A program made the translations under genes and the position numbers. Below the pieces are notes generated by a model. That model searched no databases. It was not told the origin of the DNA and worked only from the letters and a program-made list of their open reading frames with translations. A stretch of 64,000 nucleotides of DNA from Flavobacterium ammonificans. GTDB lineage: Bacteria; Bacteroidota; Bacteroidia; Flavobacteriales; Flavobacteriaceae. This document shows, piece after piece, positions 9,456 to 17,800 of this stretch (the stretch's first letter is position 1; each line of letters starts with the position of its first letter). The stretch covers positions 1,922,001-1,986,000 of the forward strand of contig NZ_AP025185.1 in the NCBI RefSeq assembly GCF_020886115.1, written 5' to 3'.

Positions 9456-9472
9456 CTTAAGAATAGCTTAAG
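9456..9472. promoter_or_regulatory. Direct-repeat operator, CTTAAG pair (distal)
   Basis: Two perfect CTTAAG hexamers start at 9456 and 9467, 11 bp apart. The CTTAAG-N5-CTTAAG geometry, one helical turn, is typical of OmpR/PhoB-family regulators (compare the PmrA box YTTAAK-N5-YTTAAK). It lies between the divergent sulfatase and thioredoxin genes. Confidence 0.6.
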
Positions 9473-9503
9473 ATTTCACTGGCTATTAAGTTGCTAGGAT
9501 TAA

Positions 9504-9531
9504 CTTAAGTTTAGCTTAAGTTTAGCTTAAG
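9504..9531 (+). promoter_or_regulatory. Direct-repeat operator, CTTAAG triplet (proximal)
   Basis: Three perfect CTTAAG hexamers start at 9504, 9515 and 9526, each 11 bp apart with the same TTTAG spacer. They end 37 bp before the -7 box at 9569. The encoded OmpR-type regulator (12738-13400) is the obvious candidate ligand. Confidence 0.7.
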
Positions 9532-9568
9532 AAATCTCTATTGCAAAATATTCACGCTAAATCTGTGT

Positions 9569-9576
9569 TATTTTTG
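9569..9576 (+). promoter_or_regulatory. -7 promoter box of the thioredoxin/ApbE/TCS operon
   Basis: TATTTTTG matches TAnnTTTG and lies 26 bases upstream of the ATG at 9603. No good -33 box is present at normal spacing (a TTG is 25 bp upstream), which fits an activator-dependent promoter. Confidence 0.6.
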
Positions 9577-9602
9577 TATAACTATAATTTAAAACTTCAT
9601 CG

Positions 9603-10037
9603 ATGAAAAAAATCCTCTTACTTTCCCTTTTATTATTTTTCAAAATAAGTTTTTCGCAAAATTGGAAAAGTTCTTTTGAGGAAGCGAAGTCTCAAGCATT
9701 AGCTGAAAACAAAAATATAGTTTTGGTTTTTTCTGGATCAGATTGGTGCGCTCCTTGTATCAAATTAGATAAAGCCGTTTGGCAATCTGAAGAGTTCAAA
9801 AAAGAATCCGAATCGAATTGGGTAATTTACAAAGCTGATTTTCCAAAGAAAAAAGCAAACCAATTAAGCCCTACATTAACTGAGTCAAATAAACTATTAG
9901 CAAGTAAATACAATACTTCGGGTAATTTCCCTTTAGTGGTTTTATTAGATAAAAACGGAACTGTTTTAGGTATTGAAGGATATAAGAATTATTCCGCCTC
10001 TAATTATATTAAATTAATTCATTCATTCGAAAAATAA
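9603..10037 (+). CDS. Exported thioredoxin-fold protein
   Basis: This 144-residue protein has a Sec signal peptide (about 1-19, ending FSQ) and a thioredoxin fold with WCAPC at 48-52 inside VLVFSGSDWCAPCIKLDKAVW. That places it with the periplasmic thioredoxin_7/DsbD-gamma-like proteins that reduce or isomerise disulfides in the envelope. It is the first gene of the operon behind the CTTAAG boxes and overlaps the ApbE start by one base. Its partner may be the DUF4266 lipoprotein, which ends in CGC. Confidence 0.85.
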   Translation: MKKILLLSLLLFFKISFSQNWKSSFEEAKSQALAENKNIVLVFSGSDWCAPCIKLDKAVWQSEEFKKESESNWVIYKADFPKKKANQLSPTLTESNKLLASKYNTSGNFPLVVLLDKNGTVLGIEGYKNYSASNYIKLIHSFEK

Positions 10038-11020
10038 TGAAATTTAACATCGCAATTGCCTTACTAATTATCAGTCTAAATTCTTTTGGACAAACAGAAT
10101 ACAAACGTAAAGTTTCCATGTTAGGAAGTCCGTTTGAAATTACTGTTGTAGCCAAAGACACAATAGAAGGGAAGCAGTTTGCAGATTTAGCAATCACAGA
10201 GGTTAAACGTATAGAAAATTTAATTTCTGATTGGATTCCAACAACCCAAATTTCATTAGTTAATAAAAATGCTGGTGTTCAAGCCATAAAAGTAGATTCC
10301 GAAGTATTTGAATTAGTTGAAAGAGCCATAAAAATTTCACAATTAACTGATGGTGCTTTTGACATTTCGTATGCCTCTATGGATAAAATTTGGAAATTCG
10401 ATGGTAGCATGAAAGAAATGCCTTCAGAAGAGGCAATAAAAAAATCAGTGTCGAAAATTGGCTTTAAGAACATTCTTTTAAATAAGCAAGATCAAACTAT
10501 TTTCTTAAAAAACGAAGGAATGAAATTAGGACTTGGTGGGATAGGCCAAGGCTATATTGCTGATAAAGTTAAAGATAAGTTACTCTCTAACGGTTGTAAG
10601 TCTGGAATAGTTAATGTTTCTGGCGATATCAATGCGTGGGGTAAACAAAGCAATCAAAAACCTTGGACTGTCGGAATTGTAAATCCAATGAATAAGAACA
10701 AAGTATTTGCCACTTTCCCTTTAGAGAATAGTTCTGTAGAAACCTCTGGGAATTATGAGAAGTATGTTCTATTTAATGGGATACGATATTCTCATATTAT
10801 TGATCCAAGAACTGGATATCCAGCTACAGGAATAGTAAGTGTATCGGTTTTTTCTAAACAAACTGAAATCGCTGATGCTTTAGCAACCGGAATTTTTGTT
10901 TTGGGGGTAGAAGTAGGTTTGAATCTAGTAAACCAATTAAAAGGGATCGAATGCATTATTGTTGATGATAAAGGCAAAATTCATTCTTCCAAAGGAATTG
11001 ACATTAAAAAATATAAATAA
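10037..11020 (+). CDS. apbE: FAD:protein FMN transferase (ApbE family)
   Basis: This 327-residue protein has a signal peptide (about 1-18, ending SFGQ). ApbE motifs include GLGGIGQGYIADK, SGDINAWG, HIIDPRTGYP and a metal-binding DALATGIFVLG. ApbE hydrolyses FAD and attaches FMN by a phosphoester bond to a Thr or Ser in periplasmic proteins. I found no obvious flavinylation target motif in the neighbouring proteins, so the substrate may be encoded elsewhere or the motif may be divergent. The gene is coupled to the thioredoxin gene and lies seven bases before the DUF4266 gene. Confidence 0.92.
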   Translation: MKFNIAIALLIISLNSFGQTEYKRKVSMLGSPFEITVVAKDTIEGKQFADLAITEVKRIENLISDWIPTTQISLVNKNAGVQAIKVDSEVFELVERAIKISQLTDGAFDISYASMDKIWKFDGSMKEMPSEEAIKKSVSKIGFKNILLNKQDQTIFLKNEGMKLGLGGIGQGYIADKVKDKLLSNGCKSGIVNVSGDINAWGKQSNQKPWTVGIVNPMNKNKVFATFPLENSSVETSGNYEKYVLFNGIRYSHIIDPRTGYPATGIVSVSVFSKQTEIADALATGIFVLGVEVGLNLVNQLKGIECIIVDDKGKIHSSKGIDIKKYK

Positions 11021-11026
11021 ACAACC

Positions 11027-11239
11027 ATGTTAAAAAAAATCTGTTTAACCCTCTTAGTACCGTTTGTATTACAGTCATGTACTGTTGTTAAAGAATATGA
11101 AAAAGAAAAAATCAATGATATTGATATGAAAATAGCTGCGCGAACGTCGGAGCGATATGAAACTACGTTTCAGGTATATCGAGAAGCTGCTGCTGGAGCG
11201 AATGGCGGGAAATCTGGCGGTGGTTGTGGCTGTAATTAA
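11027..11239 (+). CDS. DUF4266 small lipoprotein with CGC tail
   Basis: This 70-residue protein has a lipoprotein signal (lipobox LQSC, Cys18), a short charged helical part, and a Gly-rich tail ending GGGCGCN (Cys67, Cys69). It matches my recollection of DUF4266, whose role is unknown. After processing only about 53 residues remain. The paired tail cysteines look suited to metal binding, disulfide formation or modification. The neighbours are a thioredoxin, ApbE and a DUF3570 outer-membrane protein, suggesting one envelope module. Confidence 0.8.
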   Translation: MLKKICLTLLVPFVLQSCTVVKEYEKEKINDIDMKIAARTSERYETTFQVYREAAAGANGGKSGGGCGCN

Positions 11240-11258
11240 TGAATTCAATAAATTGAAA

Positions 11259-12719
11259 ATGAAAAAATATTTAATATATAGTATATTGTTCCTTTCGGTA
11301 ACAACATTTGCTCAAACCCAAACCGCAACTCCTACATTCAAAAAAAGAGTTTTGGAAAGTACCGAAGTTGATTTTTTGGCAAGCTATTATGTTCAAGATG
11401 GTTCAAGATCAGCAGTTTCAGGCGGAATTGGTTCTGAGAAGTTAACCGACATTGCTTCAAATATTACTATTGCTATGCCACTCAATGATGATGACGTACT
11501 AACCGTAGATGTCGGAATTTCAGCCTATTCTTCAGCCTCCTCTAGTAATATTAATCCGTTTAATTCTTCTGGCGCATCAGGTGGAAACGGAGATGATGAT
11601 GATGACGATGATAGAAATGGTTATGCTAATACAGGTGTTAGTCCACAGCCCTACGGAAGTCCTTGGCAAGCCTCATCAGGCGCTTCAAGAAGTGATCAAC
11701 TAGTTTCAGTAATGGCCAATTACAGTCACAGCAGTGATTCAAGAAATTTTATATGGAATGCCGATGTTTCTTTCTCTAATGAGTATGATTATACCTCTGT
11801 CGGATTTGGTGGTGGAGTTGCCGCTCTTTTTAATGAAAAAAACACTGAAATTAGTGTAAAGGCTAATGCCTATTTAGACCAATGGCGACCTATTTACCCA
11901 ACAGAGCTTCATGAATACTCCAAATACGGAACTAATTTATTATCACAAGGCTATTTTAATGGAGTAACTGTTTATAACGAAAATGGCGTGGCAGCTACTG
12001 AAAATTATTTACCAAGTAATTTTAAAGATTTGGCTTTAACCAATAGAAACTCTTATTCGGCCTCTTTTGGCTTTTCTCAAATAGTAACTAAACGTCTTCA
12101 GCTTTCATTGTTTTTTGATGTTTTACAACAGCAAGGATTATTATCGACTCCCTATCATCGGGTTTATTTTGCTGACAAGTCTAACTTTTACATTGGTCAA
12201 TCTCAGTTTATTTCTAGCTATGAAAACAATGCCAATACTGGAGTATTTAAATTAGCAGATGACATTGAGCGATTGCCAAATAACCGATTCAAATTACCCG
12301 TTGGCGCACGTTTGAATTATTACATTAATGAGCATTTTATTTTAAGAACCTATTACAGGTATTATTCTGACGATTGGAATATTCACGCGCATACTGCAAG
12401 TATAGAGTTGCCTATCAAACTTTCAGATAAATTTACTGTATTTCCAACCTTTAGGTACTACACTCAAACAGAGTCAAAATTTTATGCGCCTTACGAAAAA
12501 CATCTTTCTTCGGAACAATTTTATACTTCTGATCCAGATTTAGCTACCTTTGATACCAAGCAAATAGGTTTTGGAATCAATTACACCGATATTTTTGCCA
12601 CATCAAAAATTTGGCAATTTGGACTAAAAAATATTGATTTTAGGTTTCATCAGTATGATCGTTCTGACCGACTTAAGGCTAGTATAGCTACAATTGCTTT
12701 TAAATTTATAATGCAATAA
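11259..12719 (+). CDS. DUF3570 outer-membrane beta-barrel protein
   Basis: This 486-residue protein has a signal peptide (MKKYLIYSILFLSVTTFAQ, 1-19). Many alternating aromatic/hydrophobic strands and a C-terminal strand suggest an outer-membrane beta barrel. Seven consecutive Asp residues (112-118) sit in a Gly/Ser-rich loop and could bind divalent cations. The frame is open from 11157, but that start would overlap the DUF4266 gene and hide the signal peptide, so I place the start at 11259. DUF3570 has no established function. Confidence 0.82.
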   Translation: MKKYLIYSILFLSVTTFAQTQTATPTFKKRVLESTEVDFLASYYVQDGSRSAVSGGIGSEKLTDIASNITIAMPLNDDDVLTVDVGISAYSSASSSNINPFNSSGASGGNGDDDDDDDRNGYANTGVSPQPYGSPWQASSGASRSDQLVSVMANYSHSSDSRNFIWNADVSFSNEYDYTSVGFGGGVAALFNEKNTEISVKANAYLDQWRPIYPTELHEYSKYGTNLLSQGYFNGVTVYNENGVAATENYLPSNFKDLALTNRNSYSASFGFSQIVTKRLQLSLFFDVLQQQGLLSTPYHRVYFADKSNFYIGQSQFISSYENNANTGVFKLADDIERLPNNRFKLPVGARLNYYINEHFILRTYYRYYSDDWNIHAHTASIELPIKLSDKFTVFPTFRYYTQTESKFYAPYEKHLSSEQFYTSDPDLATFDTKQIGFGINYTDIFATSKIWQFGLKNIDFRFHQYDRSDRLKASIATIAFKFIMQ

Positions 12720-12737
12720 ATAGAGTATAAAAGAAAC

Positions 12738-13400
12738 ATGAGAATTTTAATTGTTGAGGACGAAATTGGAATTGTTCAATTCTTACAACAAGGGTTGGAA
12801 GAAGAAGGATATACTGTTACAACAGCTTCCGATGGTGAACAAGGACTTCAACTTCTTTTTAAAGAAAAATTTGATTTAGTATTGCTAGATTGGATGCTAC
12901 CAAAAATGACAGGTATAGAAGTATGTAAGACATTTAGACAACACAATACAACTACAGCAGTTATTTTTTTAACAGCTAAAGACACCATTCAAGAAACAAT
13001 AGAAGGCCTAAGAGTTGGTGCGAATGACTATATCAAAAAACCGTTTAGCTTTGATGAATTGTTAGAGCGAATGAAAGTTCATTTTCGTACTTTAGAAAAA
13101 GTGGAGACTCTTCATTTAGGGCCAGTTGAAATTAATCTAAGTCAACATCTTGTGTTAGTTAATAAGAAAGAAGTAAGTTTAACTAATCGAGAGTATGATT
13201 TACTACATTACTTAGTTAAAAATAAAGGAAAAGTATGCACACGAACTCAAATAATTGAAGATGTTTGGGATATTCATTTTGATTATGACACAGGAGTTAT
13301 TGATGTGTTTATGAATTCCATTCGAAAAAAAATTAACTTTAAAAAAGAAGAAGACTACATCAAAACCATTCGTGGTGTGGGGTACATTGCAAACGATTAA
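12738..13400 (+). CDS. OmpR-family response regulator
   Basis: This 220-residue regulator has a receiver domain (1-117; acidic Glu7, Asp8, Glu9; phosphoacceptor Asp51 in LLDWMLPK; Lys near 101 in IKKPF). A winged-helix DNA-binding domain follows (about 125-218; LTNREYDLLHYLVKNKG and TIRGVGYI). It lies 18 bases after the DUF3570 gene and two bases before the kinase gene. Winged-helix regulators of this class bind direct repeats spaced about 11 bp, matching the CTTAAG boxes upstream of its own operon and of czcA. This suggests autoregulation and control of metal efflux. Confidence 0.93.
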   Translation: MRILIVEDEIGIVQFLQQGLEEEGYTVTTASDGEQGLQLLFKEKFDLVLLDWMLPKMTGIEVCKTFRQHNTTTAVIFLTAKDTIQETIEGLRVGANDYIKKPFSFDELLERMKVHFRTLEKVETLHLGPVEINLSQHLVLVNKKEVSLTNREYDLLHYLVKNKGKVCTRTQIIEDVWDIHFDYDTGVIDVFMNSIRKKINFKKEEDYIKTIRGVGYIAND

Positions 13401-13402
13401 CT

Positions 13403-14791
13403 ATGATGCAACTTTCCTTTAAAAATAAAATTGCCTCCCTTTACATAGTAACAACTGCACTATTAATTGCTTTTGTTTTTTGTGTTATTTATATTAGTGT
13501 AAGCTATACTATGTACAGTGATATCAATGAAGATATTGAAGCAGAATCTCAAAAACATCTGACAGAAATTGCTGTAAGTAATAATAGTTTTCGTCTCATC
13601 CATCTTGAAGAATGGATGGAAAGAGAACATAATACAGAGGATGTTAATCCTGTCTACGTACAATTTATCGACAATAAAAAGAATGTTGTTGAAAAATCTC
13701 CTAACCTCAAAAGAAATCTTCAATTTAATTCTGAAATTCCATTCAATACACTCTTTGATTATCAATTGGATGGAAAAGCTGTACGCCAAATACAATTACC
13801 AATTTATGAGGGGAAATTGATTATAGGTTACCTAATGGTAGCCATGTCTTTGGAAAACACCTATTTAGTTCAAAATAATTTGTTAGAAGTATTGACAATT
13901 GCCTATCCAACAATTTTAGGAATTCTATTTCTAATTGCGCGTTTGATTGCTGGACGAAGTATAAAGCCAATTAATGCTATAATCAATACTGCTAATGAAA
14001 TTACAAAAGATAATTTAAAATCAAGAATTCCTTTACCGAGAACCAAAGATGAATTATTTATTCTATCCCAAACCATTAATGATTTATTAGATCGTTTAGA
14101 AACAGCTATAGAACGAGAAAAACAATTTACTTCAGATGCCTCGCATGAGTTAAGAACACCCCTAACGGTAATAAAAGGTACTTTAGAAGTTTTAATTAGG
14201 AAACCAAGAGCTACCAAAGAATATGAAGAAAAGATTAATTTTTGCGTTGCAGAAGTAGATCGATTAAATCATCTAGTAGATCAATTACTATTACTTGCGC
14301 GTTACGAAAATGAAAAGCAGTCATTCAAGAATGAGAAAGTATATTTAAATGGTATCATTCAAGATATTTTAGTTCGAAAGGCATCTTTACTTAAGTTAAA
14401 AGATATTAAAATTCATCTAAAAATGGAAGAGGACTATTATTGTGAATCAGACAAGCAATTTGTTTCAATAATAATCACCAATTTAATTTCTAATGCAATC
14501 AAATATTCTAACCAAAGTGATGCCATTGAAATTCATTTAAATCAAAGAAAACAAGAAATAATTTGTTCTATTATTGATAATGGAATTGGAATATCCCCAG
14601 CTGATTTAGAAAAAGTATTTCAACCTTTCTTTCGATCAAAAGCATTAAATCACCCAAGTATTAAAGGAATAGGCGTGGGATTATCCATAGTGCAACGATT
14701 ATGTTCTCTTCTGTCCATTGGTATTAATTTAACGAGTGTTGAAAATGCGGGAACCAAAGTTGAATTAGTTTTTCAAGAATCGTCTAATTAA
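13403..14791 (+). CDS. Membrane sensor histidine kinase
   Basis: This 462-residue kinase has two membrane helices (about 12-33 and 163-183) flanking a periplasmic sensor of about 130 residues. HAMP-like and HisKA regions follow, with phosphoacceptor His248 in SDASHELRTPLT, then a HATPase domain (N box NLISNAIKYS, G1 IIDNGIGI, G2 GVGLSIV). The sensor has no CxxC or His-rich motif that would name the ligand. Gene content suggests metal or envelope redox stress. ATG codons at 13403 and 13406 are both possible starts. Confidence 0.92.
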   Translation: MMQLSFKNKIASLYIVTTALLIAFVFCVIYISVSYTMYSDINEDIEAESQKHLTEIAVSNNSFRLIHLEEWMEREHNTEDVNPVYVQFIDNKKNVVEKSPNLKRNLQFNSEIPFNTLFDYQLDGKAVRQIQLPIYEGKLIIGYLMVAMSLENTYLVQNNLLEVLTIAYPTILGILFLIARLIAGRSIKPINAIINTANEITKDNLKSRIPLPRTKDELFILSQTINDLLDRLETAIEREKQFTSDASHELRTPLTVIKGTLEVLIRKPRATKEYEEKINFCVAEVDRLNHLVDQLLLLARYENEKQSFKNEKVYLNGIIQDILVRKASLLKLKDIKIHLKMEEDYYCESDKQFVSIIITNLISNAIKYSNQSDAIEIHLNQRKQEIICSIIDNGIGISPADLEKVFQPFFRSKALNHPSIKGIGVGLSIVQRLCSLLSIGINLTSVENAGTKVELVFQESSN

Positions 14792-14803
14792 TCCTTCATC
14801 AGC

Positions 14804-14820
14804 ATTAAGTAATTCTTAAG
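14804..14820 (+). promoter_or_regulatory. Direct-repeat operator upstream of czcA
   Basis: ATTAAG (14804) and CTTAAG (14815) are 11 bp apart, the same layout as upstream of 9603. The site ends 21 bp before the -7 box at 14842 and so overlaps the -33 position, as expected for an activator of the OmpR/PhoB class. Confidence 0.6.
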
Positions 14821-14841
14821 ATTTAGATTATATTTATGACT

Positions 14842-14849
14842 TACTTTTG
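14842..14849 (+). promoter_or_regulatory. -7 promoter box of czcA
   Basis: TACTTTTG matches TAnnTTTG and lies 23 bases before the czcA ATG. The -33 position is taken by the CTTAAG direct repeat. Confidence 0.6.
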
Positions 14850-14872
14850 AAGTACATAAATAGTATTCAATT

Positions 14873-17800
14873 ATGCTCGAAAAAATTATAGCATTTAGTT
14901 TAAAAAACAAACTGATTATTCTACTCTTTACATTAGGAGTTTTTAGTTTTGGAATTTATTCTGTTTTCCAAATTTCGATTGGTGCAGTTCCTGATGTAAC
15001 TAATAATCAAGTGCAAGTAATTACTACTTCTAGAAATCTTTCTACACAAGATATTGAACAGTTTATTACCTATCCAGTTGAAATCGAAATGGCTAATTTA
15101 CCTGGCGTAAAAGAAATTAGGTCTATTTCTAAGTTTGGATTATCAGTGGTTACTATTGTTTTTGAAGATGATTTAGGAACCTATTTACCACGACAATTAA
15201 TTGCTGAAAAAATTAAATCAGCTTCCGAAAAAATCCCTGCCGGTTTCGGCACCCCTGAAATGGGGCCAATAACCACTGGCTTAGGAGAAATTTACCAATA
15301 TACTCTTGAAGTTAAACCCGAATTTAAAGATAATTATTCTGTTACCGATTTACGAACTATTCAAGATTGGATAGTTAAACGACAATTGTCTGGAATCAAA
15401 GGTGTAGTAGAAATCAATACTTGGGGTGGTTTTTTAAAACAATATGAAATCGCCATAATTCCAGAACGTTTAAAAGCGATTAATATAAGCATGACAGATG
15501 TTTTTGTGGCTTTGGAAAAAAACAATAGTATCGCTGGTGGAGCCTATATCGAAAAAGTAAATCAAAGTTATTTCATTCGAGCTGAAGGAAAAGTAAATTC
15601 ACTTGAGGATATTGAAAATATTGTAGTTAAAAATACCAATGGTATTCCAGTTTACATTAAAAATATTGCTGAAGTTAATTTTGGACATGCAAATCGTTTC
15701 GGCGCTATCACAGGGAATGGTGAGGGTGAAAAGGTATTAGGACAAGTAATGATGTTAAAAGGTGGAAACTCTAAGCAAGTTATTACTGATGTCAAAAATC
15801 GGGTGGCTGAAATTCAAAAGACATTACCGGAAGGTGTTTATATCAATGGTTTCTTGGAACGAAGCGAATTGGTGGGTAAAACTACTTTCACAGTGGCAGA
15901 AAATTTAATTCTAGGTTGTTTAATTGTAATTTTTGTAGTGGTGCTATTATTGGGAAATTGGCGTTCGGGATTGGTAGTTGCATCTGTAATTCCATTATGC
16001 TTATTATTTGCTATTTCGTTCATGAATATTTTTGGAATTGATGCCAATTTGATGAGTTTAGGCGCTATAGATTTCGGAATTATTATTGATGGAGCGGTAA
16101 TTATTGTAGAATTTATTGCATTCCAAATAGCAAGTAAATCGGCAAGTTTAGTTGGACTATCAAAAGAAAAACAACAAATAGAAATTGACCAAATCACTTT
16201 TAAAAGCGCATCTAAAATGATGAATTCGGCAGTTTTTGGACAGTTAATTATTTTGATCGTTTTTATACCTATTTTGTCTTTATCAGGAATTGAAGGTAAA
16301 ATGTTCAAGCCTATGGCAATGACATTTAGCTTCGCTTTATTAGGTGCAATGCTTTTGTGTTTTACATACGTTCCTGTAGTGGCATCGATTTTTTTAAAGC
16401 CTAAAGAAGAAAATCCAAATTCGTTTTCTCATCAATTGATTCATAAATTCAATTCGATATATTTACATATTATTACTTGGTCTTTGAGTAATACTAAAAA
16501 AGTACTGTTGGGCGCTGTAGGACTTTTGTTATTTTCTATTGTAATTTTCACTAGAATGGGTGGCGAATTTATTCCGACACTAGACGAAGGCGATTTCGTA
16601 ATTCAGCCTGTTTTAAAAACGGGAACTTCATTGACAAAAACTATTGCTACTACTACAAAGATTGAACAAATTATTTTGAAAAATTTCCCTGAAGTTAATC
16701 AAGTGGTGAGTAGGATTGGTGCTGCCGAAGTACCAACAGATCCAATGTCAATGGAAGAAAGCGATATTATTGTCAAATTAAAACCAAAATCAGAATGGGT
16801 TTCTGCCGAATCCAAAGATGAGTTAGCTGACAAAATCAAAACTGCAATTGAAACTCAAATTCCGAATATGGAAATTGAATTTACACAACCTATCGAAATG
16901 CGATTTAACGAATTGATTTCTGGAACACGTTCTGACGTAGCTGTGAAGTTATTCGGTGAAGATTTGAATATTTTGGCTAGTAAAGCTCATGAAATTCAAA
17001 ATGCAATTAAAAATGTGGAAGGTGCTTCGGATATTATTATTGAAAAAACCGAAGGATTACCACAAATGTTAGTACAATATGATCGCTCAAAAATAGCTCG
17101 TTACGGATTAAATATTGCCGACTTAAACGACATGATAGCGCTTAGTTTTGCCGGTAAAACAGTCGGAAATGTATTTGAAGGCGAAAAACGATTTGACATG
17201 GTGGTGCGTTTAGATAAGATAAACCGAAAGGATATTGAAGACTTACAATATTTATACATTTCAACTCCAAACGGACAACAAATTCCGTTAAATGAATTAG
17301 CTACAATTGAGTATTCTCAAGGTCCTGCAAAAATTTCAAGAGACAATACCAATAGAAGAATTGTTGTTGGTATTAATGTAAGAAATAGAGATTTACAAAG
17401 TGTAGTTACTGATATTCAAAATATAGTTAGTTCAAAGATACAGCTACCTGCAGGTTATTATATAAAATATGGAGGGCAATTTGAAAACTTAGAATCTGCA
17501 AAAACCAGATTGCTAATTGCTGTTCCTATAGCTTTATTCTTAATTTTTATTCTATTGCATTTTGCTTTCGGTTCTATCAAAGAGGCGTTGATGGTGTATT
17601 CAGCAATTCCACTTTCTGCTGTAGGTGGTATTTTATTTCTATGGCTGCGTGGTTTACCGTTTAGTATTTCGGCAGGAGTTGGTTTTATTGCTCTTTTTGG
17701 AATTGCAGTGTTAAATGGAATTGTTTTAATTGAGCATTTTAAAGAACTTAAGCACAGCGGAATGAAAGATATGGATCAATTAATACTAAAAGGTACTACA

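Noticed and set aside
11157..11258. N-terminal extension of the DUF3570 frame
   Set aside because: It overlaps the DUF4266 gene and would bury the clear signal peptide that starts at 11259.
13463..13795. 110-codon minus-strand frame inside the histidine kinase gene
   Set aside because: It is a shadow of the sensor domain coding sequence, with no independent support.
15838..16308. 156-codon minus-strand frame inside czcA
   Set aside because: It is the complement of a membrane-helix region of czcA. It has no family resemblance or promoter.
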